DNA of 64,000 nt from 79-D21 sp022839995. GTDB taxonomy: Bacteria > Synergistota > Synergistia > Synergistales > 79-D21. Where the stretch lies: contig JALHIN010000013.1 in NCBI GenBank assembly GCA_022839995.1, positions 1 to 64,000 of the forward strand, in the 5' to 3' direction. Below the pieces are notes generated by a model that ran no database searches, was not told where the DNA came from, and was given only the letters and a program-made list of their open reading frames with translations. A program made the position numbers and the translations under genes. Within the stretch, counting starts at the first letter, position 1. Each line of letters opens with the position of its first letter. Shown piece after piece: positions 51,048 to 60,700 of the stretch.

Positions 51048-52251
51048 GGCTGCAGCCCTTCCCGGCCAGGATGGCCCTGATGATGCCGGTATAGCCTTCG
51101 CAGGCCAGGTTCAGCTGGTCCAGCTCGATGTATTCGTCCACGACGTGGGCCAATGTCTCTAGGGACCCGCCGTACCCGATCGTCGGGATTCCCGCCTTTC
51201 CGGCGTAGTAGCTTCCGTTGGTGCAGAAATAGTAATGGGAAACCACCGGGTTCTGGCCCACGGAGCGGAGTCCCGCCAGGGCAGATTGGACCACCGGGTG
51301 GTCTTCCTCGAAGAGCCAGGCCGGGGCGAAACGCTCGGCCTTGATCGGGGCTCCCGTGTAGCAGCGGTCCTCTCCCACGGCGAGCCTGACGGAGGCTTTT
51401 AGCTCCGGGTCCTTCGCCATTTCCGCGTCGAGGATCTCCTGCACCTGGGCCAGGACGACTTCCTTCGTCTCGCCGACGAGAAGGCGCCGGTCGAAGGTGG
51501 CCGTGCAGCGGTCGGGGATGACGCTGGCCCCGGGGTAGGGGTTCGAGATGATGTCGGTGACCTCCAGGATGCCCTTGCCCAGGACCGGGTGGGTCCTGGG
51601 GACGAACTTCTCCTCGAGGGCCACGAGGAGCTTCGCCATCTTCTTGACCGCGTTGAGGCCCACCGAGGGATCCGAGGAATGGGCGCTCTTGCCGGCGGTT
51701 TCCACCACCACCTCGGCCCGCCCCCTCTGGCCCCTCTTGAGGGTCAGGTTCGAGGGCTCCCCGATCACCACGCAGTCGGGCTTCACCGCGGTCGCGATGA
51801 GCTCGCAGGCGACCCCCTCGAAGCACTCCTCGTGGACGCTGCCCGCCACGACGACCTCCCCGTCCAGCAGGTCGCCGAAATCCTGCTTCACGTGGGCCGC
51901 GGCGTGGATCATGGCGGCCACGTTGCCGATCATGTCGGTCGTTCCGCGCCCGTAGAGGCGCCCGTTCTCGACTTCCGCCCCGAAGGGGTCGTGAGTCCAC
52001 TTGGAGGGATCCGTGACGTCCACCTGGTCGATGTGCCCCTCCAGGAGGATCCGGACCCCGCCCTTGCCCAGCCGGATGCGGCCGATGACGTTGCCCAGGG
52101 CGTCCACGAAGACCTCGTCGTAGCCCAGATCCTTCATTGCCGATACGATGAACTCCGCCCGGTTCTTCTCCTGTCCCGACAGGGCCGGCCGGCGGACCAT
52201 TTCCCGGCAGTCCTCGAGAAGCCGATGTTTCCGCGCCTCGCTCAAGCTCAC
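51040..52251 (-). CDS. M20 family metallohydrolase, YgeY-like
   Basis: A 403-residue dinuclear zinc hydrolase from GTG 52251, overlapping the upstream M20 stop as GTGA. Residues include LLEGHIDQVDV (metal His/Asp), RLYGRGTTDMIGNVAAMIHA (bridging Asp), VAGSVHEECFEGVACELIA (catalytic Glu pair) and GEPSNLTLKRGQRGRAEVVV, with the dimerisation domain between. TFDRRLLVGETKE and RCYTGAPIKAERFAPAWLFE match the YgeY group, which in E. coli is linked to a diaminopropionate-lyase operon and selenium-dependent metabolism. The likely role is release of amino acids from carbamoyl, acyl or peptide forms. Confidence 0.83.
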   Translation of the reverse strand: MSLSEARKHRLLEDCREMVRRPALSGQEKNRAEFIVSAMKDLGYDEVFVDALGNVIGRIRLGKGGVRILLEGHIDQVDVTDPSKWTHDPFGAEVENGRLYGRGTTDMIGNVAAMIHAAAHVKQDFGDLLDGEVVVAGSVHEECFEGVACELIATAVKPDCVVIGEPSNLTLKRGQRGRAEVVVETAGKSAHSSDPSVGLNAVKKMAKLLVALEEKFVPRTHPVLGKGILEVTDIISNPYPGASVIPDRCTATFDRRLLVGETKEVVLAQVQEILDAEMAKDPELKASVRLAVGEDRCYTGAPIKAERFAPAWLFEEDHPVVQSALAGLRSVGQNPVVSHYYFCTNGSYYAGKAGIPTIGYGGSLETLAHVVDEYIELDQLNLACEGYTGIIRAILAGKGCSRA

Positions 52252-53471
52252 TTTCCACACACCTCCCGAAAGATCTCCGGACCACCCAGGGTGGAAGCCG
52301 CGATTCCGTAGTACCCGCGGCAGGCCCCAAAAAGCTGGTCCAGCTCGATGTATTCGTCCACTGCATGGGCCAGGTCTGCCGACGAGGGCCCGAAGGCCAC
52401 GGTCGGCAGGTGCAGCTGGCCCCCGTAGAAACAGCCGTTTGTTCCGAAACCCGGACCCCAGGAAACCCGGGGGTCGAGCCCCATCCCCTCGAGACCGGCC
52501 TTCGCGGCCTCCAGGAAGGGGTGATCCTCCTCCAGGACCCAGGCCGGTGCGAAATGCTCCGCCCGGATGGGGATCCCCGTGTAGCACCGGTCCTCCGAGG
52601 AAGCCACCGAGAGCTTCCACTGGATCGAGGGGTCTTCCGCGGCTTCCTCCTGCAGGATTTCTTCCAGCTGGGCCAGCACGTCCTCCTTCGTCTCGCCCGC
52701 CAGGAGCCGACGGTCGAAGACCGCTCGGGCCCGGTCCGGGATGGCCCCCACGCCTTCCTCCGGTTCCGTGGAAAGACGGACGAGGACCAGGATCCCCTTT
52801 CCCAGGAACGGATCCGCGGGGGGCCGGAACCCCTTGTGGATCGCCCCAAGCAGCCTGACCATGCCGTCGGCGGCATTGATGCCGAACTCCGGGTGGGAAG
52901 AGTGGGCCATCTTCCCCGCCGTCTCCAGGAGCAGCTCGGCCCTGCCCCGCTGGCCCCGGACCAGTTCAAGGCCGGAGGCTTCCCCGGTGACCACGAAGTC
53001 CGGCAGGCATCTCATGACCACGGCCCTGGAAGCCACGCCCTCGAATTTCTCCTGGTAAACCGTCCCCGCGACCACCAGGCTTCCCGAAAGCCGGCAGCCC
53101 AGGTCTTCCTTGAGGAAGGCCCCCGCCATCACCATGGCGGCCAGGCACCCCTTCTGGTCGGAAGCCCCCCGCCCGTAGAGCCGCGTTCCCTTGACGAAGG
53201 CCCCGTAGGGGTACTGGCTCCAGCGGGTGAAATCACCGGTTTCGACGTGGTCCAACTGGGCTTCCAGCAAGAGGGTCGGACCGGGGTTTTCGAACCGGAT
53301 CCGGCCGATCACGCTACCGTAGGGGTCCACTGCCACATCGTCGTATCCCTGGGAGCGCATGGCCTCGGCCACCCGCAGGCCGATCTCCCGTTCCGCCCCC
53401 GAGAGGCTAGGGGTCCTGACCAGGTCCCGGCAGAAGCCGGAGAGCTCTTCCCTTCGCTTGGAGTCCAGCAT
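52248..53471 (-). CDS. M20 family metallohydrolase, YgeY-like (tandem paralogue)
   Basis: A 407-residue paralogue of the next gene: LSGFCRDLVRTPSLSGAERE, LLEAQLDHVETGDFTRWSQY, RLYGRGASDQKGCLAAMVMA, VAGTVYQEKFEGVASRAV, GEASGLELVRGQRGRAELLL, and the shared RCYTGIPIRAEHFAPAWVLE. One point differs: the His of the first metal motif is LEAQLDHVE here against LEGHIDQVD in the neighbour, so the metal ligand pattern is altered (HxD against DH). The pair arose by tandem duplication and may differ in substrate or act as a heterodimer. TGA and GTG overlap couples them. Confidence 0.82.
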   Translation of the reverse strand: MLDSKRREELSGFCRDLVRTPSLSGAEREIGLRVAEAMRSQGYDDVAVDPYGSVIGRIRFENPGPTLLLEAQLDHVETGDFTRWSQYPYGAFVKGTRLYGRGASDQKGCLAAMVMAGAFLKEDLGCRLSGSLVVAGTVYQEKFEGVASRAVVMRCLPDFVVTGEASGLELVRGQRGRAELLLETAGKMAHSSHPEFGINAADGMVRLLGAIHKGFRPPADPFLGKGILVLVRLSTEPEEGVGAIPDRARAVFDRRLLAGETKEDVLAQLEEILQEEAAEDPSIQWKLSVASSEDRCYTGIPIRAEHFAPAWVLEEDHPFLEAAKAGLEGMGLDPRVSWGPGFGTNGCFYGGQLHLPTVAFGPSSADLAHAVDEYIELDQLFGACRGYYGIAASTLGGPEIFREVCGK

Positions 53472-53506
53472 CCCGTTCCCTCCCGGGAAATGACCTCGTG
53501 AAGCAA

Positions 53507-53545
53507 AGCCGGCCCCGGCTTCCAGCCAGGGCCAGCCGGCTTATC
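53507..53545 (-). other. Inverted repeat between the alanine symporter and M20 genes
   Basis: AAGCCGGC (minus strand) and GCCGGCTT pair across a long GC-rich loop in the 105-base spacer after the symporter gene. Only TTTGCTT follows on the minus strand, so it looks like a weak intra-operon attenuator or mRNA-end stabiliser rather than a full terminator. Confidence 0.4.
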
Positions 53546-53576
53546 CGTAATCCTTACCGGTAGGAGCCCTAGAGCC

Positions 53577-54929
53577 CTACTTCAGCCCTTCCTTGGCAAG
53601 GAAATCGCGGTAGACCTTCATGAAAACCCCGCTCAGCATCAGCAGGGCGAGCATGTTCGGGATCCCCTCGATCCCGGTGGAAACGTCCACGATCGTCCAG
53701 ACGAACTCGACCGGCTGGGTGACCGCGATGAACGGAGGCACCAGGTACAGCCAGAGGAACGGTTTGACCGCCTTCGAGCCGAAGAGGTACACCACCGACG
53801 TTTCGTACTCCACGGTGTAGCCGACCATGGTGGAAAAGGCGAACAGCAGGACCCCGATCGCGACGATCGCTTTTCCGACCCCCCCGTAGAGGGACTCGAA
53901 CGCCGCGAAGGTAAGGTCTACGCCGTTCAGGCCGCTGTGCCAGAGGTCCGGGGCGGCGATCAGGATGACCAGGGCCGTCATGGTGCAAATGACGATCGTG
54001 TCCATGAAGACCTCGAACACGCCGAACAGCCCCTGGCGGACCGGGTGGTCAGTGATGGCAGTGGCATGGACCATGGGGGCCGAGCCCATGCCCGCCTCGT
54101 TGGAGAACATGCCTCTCGACATGCCCCGGCGCATCGCCAGAAGCAGGCTCGCTCCCGCAAACCCTCCAACGGCAGGAGCGGGCTGGAAGGCGTAACGGAA
54201 GATCAGGCCGAAGACCTCGGGCAGCCGGGTGATGTTCACGGCAATGATCCCCAGGGCGCCGAGGATGTAGAAGGCGCACATAAAGGGAACGAGTTTCTCG
54301 CAGAACTGCCCGATACGCTTGAATCCCCCCAGGACCACGAGTGCCGTTAAGACCACGGCCACGCCGGCCGTCACGAGGGGCGGGATGTTGAAGACGTTCT
54401 TCATGGCGGAGGCCATCGTCGCCGGCTGGACCCAGACGGCCGTTCCGAGCGCCCCGAGGATCATCATCGCCGCGAAGAACTGGGCCAGGGGCTTCCACTG
54501 CTTGCCGAGCCCCTTCTCGATGTAGTACATGGGTCCGCCGTAGAAATTGCCCTTCTCGTCCTTGATTCGGTAGTGGACGGCAAGCGTCACCTCGACCATC
54601 TTGGTCATCATGCCGAAGAGCGCGACCACCCACATCCAGAAGACCGCCCCAGGCCCGCCGATGGCGATCGCCGTGGCGACGCCCGCGATGTTCCCGTTGC
54701 CGACCGTACCCGCCAGCGCCGTCGAAACGGCCTGGAAGGGGGTCATGGTTCCCTCTCCCCTGGTTTTCCGGTCGAAGATCTTGAAAAGCGTGTTCTTTAG
54801 GACGTACCCCAGGTGCCGGATCTGGAAAAAGCCGGTTTTGAAGCTGAAGACGATGCCGCAGGCAAAGATGAGGATCATCATGGGCCATCCCCAGAGTTGC
54901 CCCGCCAGCCAGTCGAAGAAAGCGACCAT
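53577..54929 (-). CDS. Sodium:alanine symporter family protein (AGCS)
   Basis: A 450-residue Na+-coupled amino-acid carrier with about 11 spans. Markers are GIVFSFKTGFFQIRHLGYVL, the signature TALAGTVGNGNIAGVATAIA, GGPGAVFWMWVVALFGMMTK and SNEAGMGSAPMVHATAITDH. It imports alanine, glycine or a D-amino acid. It is the first gene of the catabolic operon and is divergent from the LysR gene with a 137-base spacer, so it is probably its target. Confidence 0.92.
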   Translation of the reverse strand: MVAFFDWLAGQLWGWPMMILIFACGIVFSFKTGFFQIRHLGYVLKNTLFKIFDRKTRGEGTMTPFQAVSTALAGTVGNGNIAGVATAIAIGGPGAVFWMWVVALFGMMTKMVEVTLAVHYRIKDEKGNFYGGPMYYIEKGLGKQWKPLAQFFAAMMILGALGTAVWVQPATMASAMKNVFNIPPLVTAGVAVVLTALVVLGGFKRIGQFCEKLVPFMCAFYILGALGIIAVNITRLPEVFGLIFRYAFQPAPAVGGFAGASLLLAMRRGMSRGMFSNEAGMGSAPMVHATAITDHPVRQGLFGVFEVFMDTIVICTMTALVILIAAPDLWHSGLNGVDLTFAAFESLYGGVGKAIVAIGVLLFAFSTMVGYTVEYETSVVYLFGSKAVKPFLWLYLVPPFIAVTQPVEFVWTIVDVSTGIEGIPNMLALLMLSGVFMKVYRDFLAKEGLK

Positions 54930-55066
54930 CTCTATCCTTCCCGTGAACGAAAATCGGGCTTCATCGGAAATGAACCCCGTGTTTTGAGAATAATTCCTGG
55001 TGTATAATTTTCAATACCTTAATATATCGTTATGTGTATAAGAAGAGCTTATAGGGAGGCGTTCCA
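54930..55066. promoter_or_regulatory. AT-rich divergent control region between the AGCS operon and the LysR gene
   Basis: The 137-base spacer turns AT-rich from about 55000 (TGTATAATTTTCAATACC and TTAATATATCGTTATG). TATAAT at 55010-55015 reads toward the LysR gene. The stretch can hold LysR T-N11-A sites, but I cannot pick one with confidence. Confidence 0.45.
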
Positions 55067-55981
55067 ATGAACCTGAACCAGCTTCGGGTTTTCTGCACGG
55101 TCGTATCCGAGGGAGGATTCCTGCAGGCCTCACGAACACTATACATGTCCCAGCCCGCGATCAGCCAGCACGTGGCCGCCCTGGAAAAGGCCATTGGGGT
55201 TCGGCTTTTCAACCGGAAGGGGCGCAACATTTCACTGACCCCGGAAGGGAGAACCCTCCTCGTCCTGGCCAAAGAGGTCCTGGAAAAAGCGGACGGGATC
55301 CCGGATCGGTTCCGGGAAATGAAGGAGCTCAGGACCGGGAAGCTCGCCGTGGGGTTCGAACCCAACCCGGCCATGACACTGCTGCCCCCTGCACTGAAGC
55401 GGTTCAGGGCCGAGTTCCCGGATATCCATGTCACCCTCGTGACCGACCGCCAGGTCCCCCTCCTCCAGCGGCTTTCTTCCGGGGAAATCGAGATGGCGGT
55501 CGTCGGTGGGAACCGCAGGAGCCTGCCGACCACGGGGCTGGTTACCCGGTCGCTGGGGATGGAGAACCTGACCCTGATCGTCCCCCCGGAAACCGCCCGG
55601 GAAGGGGCGGAGCCGCTGCCTCCAGAATTCCTCGAGAACGCACCCCTGGCCCGGTACCTTCCCTCCTGCTTCCTCTCCCCCGTGGTGGAAGACTACCTGC
55701 TCCAGCACCAGGTCAAGCCCAAGTCGGACCTCTGGGTCGACGACCCGGCTGCCGCAGCCCGCTTCGTCTCGGAAGGGATCTGCCTGGCCATCGTGAACCG
55801 GGGGATCCTGTCCGGTAAGGGGACCCCGTTTTCGGTCCGCGAAGTTCCGCTCGCGGGACTCGAAACCCTCAGCTGGGAATTCAGCGTCGCCTATTCGTCC
55901 CGCCTGGGGCTTTCCTACGCGGGGTGGGCTTTCGAAAAAATCCTTGAAGCCGAATCCCCGAAGGCCCTGAAGACGGCATGA
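55067..55981 (+). CDS. LysR-family transcriptional regulator
   Basis: A 304-residue LTTR. The winged helix has NQLRVFCTVVSEGGFLQASR and the HTH core MSQPAISQHVAALEKAIGVR, then the linker helix and a two-lobed effector-binding domain (GKLAVGFEPNPAMTLLPPAL; RFVSEGICLAIVNRGILSGK). It most likely controls the divergent nine-gene operon starting with the alanine symporter. Good site TAGGGAGGCGTTCC before ATG. Confidence 0.9.
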   Translation: MNLNQLRVFCTVVSEGGFLQASRTLYMSQPAISQHVAALEKAIGVRLFNRKGRNISLTPEGRTLLVLAKEVLEKADGIPDRFREMKELRTGKLAVGFEPNPAMTLLPPALKRFRAEFPDIHVTLVTDRQVPLLQRLSSGEIEMAVVGGNRRSLPTTGLVTRSLGMENLTLIVPPETAREGAEPLPPEFLENAPLARYLPSCFLSPVVEDYLLQHQVKPKSDLWVDDPAAAARFVSEGICLAIVNRGILSGKGTPFSVREVPLAGLETLSWEFSVAYSSRLGLSYAGWAFEKILEAESPKALKTA

Positions 55982-56018
55982 AAAAAAGGCTGGTGGGCCG
56001 ACGGCCCCCCAGCCTTGC
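55982..56018 (-). terminator. Terminator of glyA
   Basis: AAGGCTGG (55986-55993) pairs with CCAGCCTT (56009-56016), extended by the inner GGGCC/GGCCC pairs, and is followed on the minus strand by seven T (A run 55981-55987). Confidence 0.85.
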
Positions 56019-56040
56019 ACGGAAAAAACGGGAGCGAGGC

Positions 56041-57309
56041 TCAGTCCTGGAAATCCCCGTAGAGAGGAAAAGCCTTGCAAAGTTCCAGGACCTCCGCCTT
56101 GATGCGAGCCAGTTCGGTTTCGTCCTCGGGGCTTTTTGCCACCCGCCCGATCCACGAAGCGATCTTCGCCATCTCCCCCGGGCCGAAGCCCCGGGTGGTC
56201 ACGGCGGGCGTCCCGACCCGGAAACCGCTCGTCACCATGGGAGGCTGCGGGTCGAAGGGCACGGCGTTCTTGTTCACCGTGATCCCAGCCTTGTCCAGGG
56301 CCTGCTCCATCGCCTTGCCGGTCAGGCCTCGGTCCACCAGGCTCACGAGGAGAAGGTGGTTGTCCGTCCCGCCGGAAACGAGCCGGAACCCCCGCCGTTC
56401 CAGTTCGTCTCCCAACGCCCGAGCGTTTTCCACGATCCTTCGCTGGTAATCGGCAAAGTCAGGCTTCAGGGCTTCCCGGAAAGCCACCGCCTTGGCGGCG
56501 ATGACGTGCATGAGCGGGCCTCCCTGCATGCCGGGGAAAAGGGCCTTGTCCACGGCCTTGGCCTGGTCGGCCCTGCACAGGACCATGCCGCCCCGGGGCC
56601 CCCGGAGGGTCTTGTGGGTCGTGGTGGTGACGAAGTCGCAGAACGGCACCGGATCCTTGTGGAGCTTCGCCGCAACGAGACCGGCGATATGGGCCATGTC
56701 GAACATCAGGAGAGCTCCAACCCGGTCGGCGATGGCCCGGAAAGCCTCCGCGTCGATCACCCGCGGGTAGGCCGTCGCCCCGCAGACGATGAGCCTGGGC
56801 CTGTATTCCAGCGCCAGGCGCTCCACCTGCTCGAAATCGATCGTTTCCGTGTCGCGGCGGACGCCGTAGGGGACGACGTTGTAGAGCTGCCCGGAAAAGT
56901 TGACGGGTGAACCATGGGTCAAATGGCCGCCGTGGGCCAGGTTCATGGCCAGGATGGTATCGCCCGGCTTCAGGGCAGCGAAGTAAACCGCCATGTTGGC
57001 CTGGGACCCCGAATGGGGCTGAACGTTCGCGTGGTCCGCCCCGAACAGCCGTTTCGCCCGCTCTCGGGCCAGCTCCTCGGCCACGTCCACCTCCTCGCAC
57101 CCTCCGTAGTAGCGTTTTGCCGGATACCCTTCCGCATACTTGTTCGTGAGGACGGAGCCCATCGCCGCCAGTACCGCGGGAGAAACGACGTTCTCGGAGG
57201 CGATCAGTTCGATTTGGTTCTGCTGCCGCCGGACCTCCCGACGGATGACCTCCGCGATTTCCGGGTCCGTCTGTTTCAGGCTTTCCCAAGCTTTTCCGTA
57301 CATGGGCAT
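56041..57309 (-). CDS. glyA: Serine hydroxymethyltransferase
   Basis: The PLP enzyme interconverts serine and glycine with tetrahydrofolate, feeding one-carbon metabolism and the glycine decarboxylase encoded in the same window. I take ATG 57309 because GGGGAG sits 4-5 bases upstream; ATG 57303 is possible. Motifs: IELIASENVVSPAVLAAMGS, TNKYAEGYPAKRYYGGCEEV, VQPHSGSQANMAVYFAAL, FDMAHIAGLVAAKLHKDPVP and the PLP Lys in TTTTHKTLRGPRGGMVL. About 422 residues, normal. Monocistronic, divergent from the RemB-gyrB unit. Confidence 0.95.
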   Translation of the reverse strand: MPMYGKAWESLKQTDPEIAEVIRREVRRQQNQIELIASENVVSPAVLAAMGSVLTNKYAEGYPAKRYYGGCEEVDVAEELARERAKRLFGADHANVQPHSGSQANMAVYFAALKPGDTILAMNLAHGGHLTHGSPVNFSGQLYNVVPYGVRRDTETIDFEQVERLALEYRPRLIVCGATAYPRVIDAEAFRAIADRVGALLMFDMAHIAGLVAAKLHKDPVPFCDFVTTTTHKTLRGPRGGMVLCRADQAKAVDKALFPGMQGGPLMHVIAAKAVAFREALKPDFADYQRRIVENARALGDELERRGFRLVSGGTDNHLLLVSLVDRGLTGKAMEQALDKAGITVNKNAVPFDPQPPMVTSGFRVGTPAVTTRGFGPGEMAKIASWIGRVAKSPEDETELARIKAEVLELCKAFPLYGDFQD

Positions 57310-57408
57310 CACTCTCCCCATCTCTGTTGTTGCCGCTTTAAATTTTCTCACTTATTTATGTTTTAGCGAAACAGCGAAAACATTTAAACAGAGGAACTGC
57401 GAAAGGTC

Positions 57409-57442
57409 AACAGCCGGGGTCGGTCGGCTGTTTTGATATAAT
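57409..57442 (+). promoter_or_regulatory. Palindrome and -10 element ahead of the remB-like/gyrB unit
   Basis: AACAGCCG (57409-57416) and CGGCTGTT (57425-57432) form a perfect inverted repeat with an 8-base centre, five bases before a perfect TATAAT (57437-57442). The repeat covers the -35 zone, which itself has no consensus hexamer. It is therefore a likely protein-binding site controlling this promoter. Confidence 0.5.
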
Positions 57443-57486
57443 TGACGCGTAGGGTTTGCCAATTTGCCCGCCTGGAGGCCAATTCC

Positions 57487-57714
57487 TTGTTCCTTCCGCT
57501 CGAAGAGGACGGACTTGTCGATTTGGGCCGCGTCGTTGCCCTCGTGAGAGAGGGGAACGAAACGGCTATCGTTTTGCGTGACGGCAGTGTCATGGCGACG
57601 GGCTTCACGCCCATGACCCTGGCGCGCCGCTACGAGCGGTTCCAGGAAGCCACCAGGCCGGGGACCCCTTTTACCCGCCCGTTGAAGAAGAGGAGAGGAC
57701 CGATCAGCCAATGA
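57487..57714 (+). CDS. Small RemB/DUF370-like protein encoded ahead of gyrB
   Basis: A 75-residue protein from TTG 57487, with TGGAGG seven bases upstream. It reads FLPLEEDGLVDLGRVVALVR and TAIVLRDGSVMATGFTPMTL. The strand pattern, size and position next to gyrB recall the extracellular-matrix regulator RemB (YaaB), which sits between recF and gyrB in Bacillus. Sequence similarity by eye is modest. The stop overlaps the gyrB ATG as ATGA, so the two are coupled. Confidence 0.55.
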   Translation: MFLPLEEDGLVDLGRVVALVREGNETAIVLRDGSVMATGFTPMTLARRYERFQEATRPGTPFTRPLKKRRGPISQ

Positions 57715-60700
57715 CGCCATCCGCCAAGTACACCGCAAAGGACATCCAGATCCTGGAAGGGCTCGAAGCCGTCCGCCGGCGCCCGGGCATGTACATCGGG
57801 GATACCGGCCCCCGGGGCCTTCACCACCTCGTCTACGAGGTCGTGGACAACTCCATCGACGAAGCCATGGCCGGTTTCTGCACCGAAATCGAGGTCTGCC
57901 TGAAAGCCGACGGCAGCGTGTCGGTCACGGACAACGGCCGCGGGATCCCGACGGACCTCCATCCGCAGACGGGCCGCCCGGCCGCCGAAGTCGTCCTGAC
58001 CAAGCTCCACGCCGGAGGCAAGTTCGACAAGAAAGCCTACCAGGTTTCCGGGGGTCTCCACGGAGTCGGCGTTTCGGTGGTGAACGCCCTTTCCGAGTGG
58101 CTTGAAGTGACGATCTGGCGCGACGGGATGACTCACCGCCAGCGGTTCGAGCGGGGCATCCCCGTGACGGACCTGGAAAACGGGGAACCCACGGAGAAGC
58201 GGGGGACCCGCATCCACTTCCTTCCCGACCCCACCATCTTCAGCGAAACGACCTTCTCGTGGGAGATCCTTTCCGGCCGCATCCGCGAATTGGCCTTCCT
58301 GAACCCTGGCCTTTGCATCACCCTCAAGGACGAGGCCGAACCGAAGGAAAAAATCTTCAAGTACGACGGGGGAATCGCCCTCTTCGCCGAATACCTGAAC
58401 CGCGGGAAGACCACCCTTTTCGCCCCGCCCCTGACGATCAAGGGCGAGAAGGACGGGGTGATCGTCGAGGTCTCCATCCAGTACAACGACTCCTACCTGG
58501 AACGGATCTACGCCTTCGCGAACCTCATCCACACGGTCGAAGGAGGGACTCACGTCAGCGGCTTCCGTACCGCCCTGACCCGGGCCGTGAACGAGATGGC
58601 CCGGAGGCAGAAGCTCCTGAAGGAAAAGGACGAAAATCTCGGCGGGGACGACCTGAAGGAAGGGATGACCGCCGTCATCTCCGTCAAGCTGCCGGAACCG
58701 CAATTCGAGGGGCAGACCAAAACCAAGCTGGGCAACGGAGAAATCAAGGGCATCGTGGACTCCATCGTCTACGAGGGTCTCATGGAGCTGCTCGAGGACC
58801 GCTCGGACGTCCTCAAGCCCCTGGTGGAAAACGCCGTCAAGGCGCGCCAGGCCCGCGAAGCCGCGCGGAAAGCCCGGGACCTGGTCCGGCGAAAGTCCGC
58901 CATGTCCGGGCTGGAGCTTCCGGGCAAGCTGGCGGACTGCTCCAGCAAGAACCCGGCGGAATGCGAGCTGTACATCGTCGAGGGCGACAGCGCCGGGGGG
59001 TGTTTTTCCGGGGATACCATGGTCCGGCTCGCTTCCGGAAAGGCCCTGTCATTTAAACAGCTTGCAGAGGACTGGGAAAACGGGATCGTCCATTTCGGTT
59101 ACGCCACAAACAAAGCCGGAGACATACGGATTGTCCCCCTTATCGAACCCAGGCGGACAAGGAAAGATGCCCCCCTTGTCGAGGTGGAGCTGGACAACGG
59201 CCAGAAACTCCGCTGCACGCCGGATCATCTCTTCCGACTTCGGGACGGCTCCTACCGGCAGGCAAAGGACTTGGTCGGAGACGACAGCCTGATGCCTCTC
59301 AGGATCCGTTTCACGGAGCGCGGCGAGAACCCTGGTCCCGGCTACGAGATGGTGTGGATGAACGGACAGCACCGGTGGGTGCATACCCACCACCTTGCAG
59401 ACATGTATAACCTGGTCTCTCACGTTTACGAAAAAGCCCGAGGCCCGATGAGACATCATAGGAACCTGAACAAGCAGGATAACGATCCACGCAATATTGC
59501 CCGTTTGACCAAGGAGGAACATCTATCGCTCCATGCAGGAATTGCCAGGGAAACCATTGCAAAGATCTGGCAGAACCCCGAATACCGTGAGAGAAAACTG
59601 CGAAGCTTAAGCGAAAACGCAAAGAGAATGTGGAGAGATCCAGCCTACCGAAACCATATGTCGGAAAGGATTCGGCTAGAAAGGAAAAACCCTGAGATCA
59701 ACAGGAAGTTGATGGAAGGTTTCCTGAAATGGTACGGTGCACTGGATCAGGAAGCAAAATTGCGTTACGCGAACAAGCTTAGAGATCTGCAGCATAGGTA
59801 TTGGTCCAGCGAAGAAAATCGCGAACTTCAGGCAAAACGAGTTCACGAATATTATCTGTCACACCCAGAACTTCGTGAGGAACTCAGGAAAAAGGCACGA
59901 TTGGAATGGGCAGACCCTTCTCTTCGGGATTGGCGATCTGAAGCGACCCGTGAACAATGGTCTAACCCCAACTTCAGGAAAAACCATTCCGAAGTGGTCC
60001 GTGTCTGGTGGCAAGATCATCCGGAGCACGCCAAAAAACTCGTAAGGGCCTGTAAAAGGCGCTGGAATGACCCTACCGCCAGGGAAAAAGTGATCCGTGC
60101 CCTGGAGCGATGGCGGCATGAATCCAGTCAAGAAGAAAAGTCTCGACGGATTCGGGAGGGTCACAGGGACAAAGGCCTGAAACTCTTGAACCGTCTTCTG
60201 AAGGAAGCTCCGGCCGATTTGGTTCAAGCATACGATGGACTGCGGTCAAGAGAAGCCCCTACGGCACCTCGCTTCGAAACGCTTCTGGAAAAACATTTTC
60301 TGGGAAACCGGGAAGCTCTCCTGGAAGCAGCTTCGAATTACAACCACAAGGTCAAGGCAGTGAGATTCCTCGAAGAACGGGAGGATGTCTACGACCTCAC
60401 CGTCGAGCATTACCACAATTTCGCCCTGGAAGCGGGTATTTTCGTCCACAACAGTGCCAAGCAAGGCAGGGACCGGCATTTCCAGGCAATCCTGCCCCTG
60501 CGGGGCAAGATCCTGAACGTGGAAAAGGCCAGGCTGGACCGCATCTTCAGCAACCAGGAGATCAAGACGATCATCCAGGCCCTGGGGGCCGGGGTGGGGG
60601 AAGACTTCGACCCGAATAAGCTGAGATATCACCACTGCGTCATCATGAGCGTGGACGGCGAGTCCTGCACCCTCGTCAGGGACAAGTCAGGCACCGTCCG

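Noticed and set aside
57310..57486. Chromosomal replication origin near gyrB
   Set aside because: No dnaA, dnaN or recF gene and no row of DnaA boxes in the spacer or around it.
59550..60130. The repeated Trp-Asn/Asp-Pro segments as a tandem DNA repeat or CRISPR-like array
   Set aside because: The similarity is at protein level only; DNA repeats are not identical or evenly spaced.
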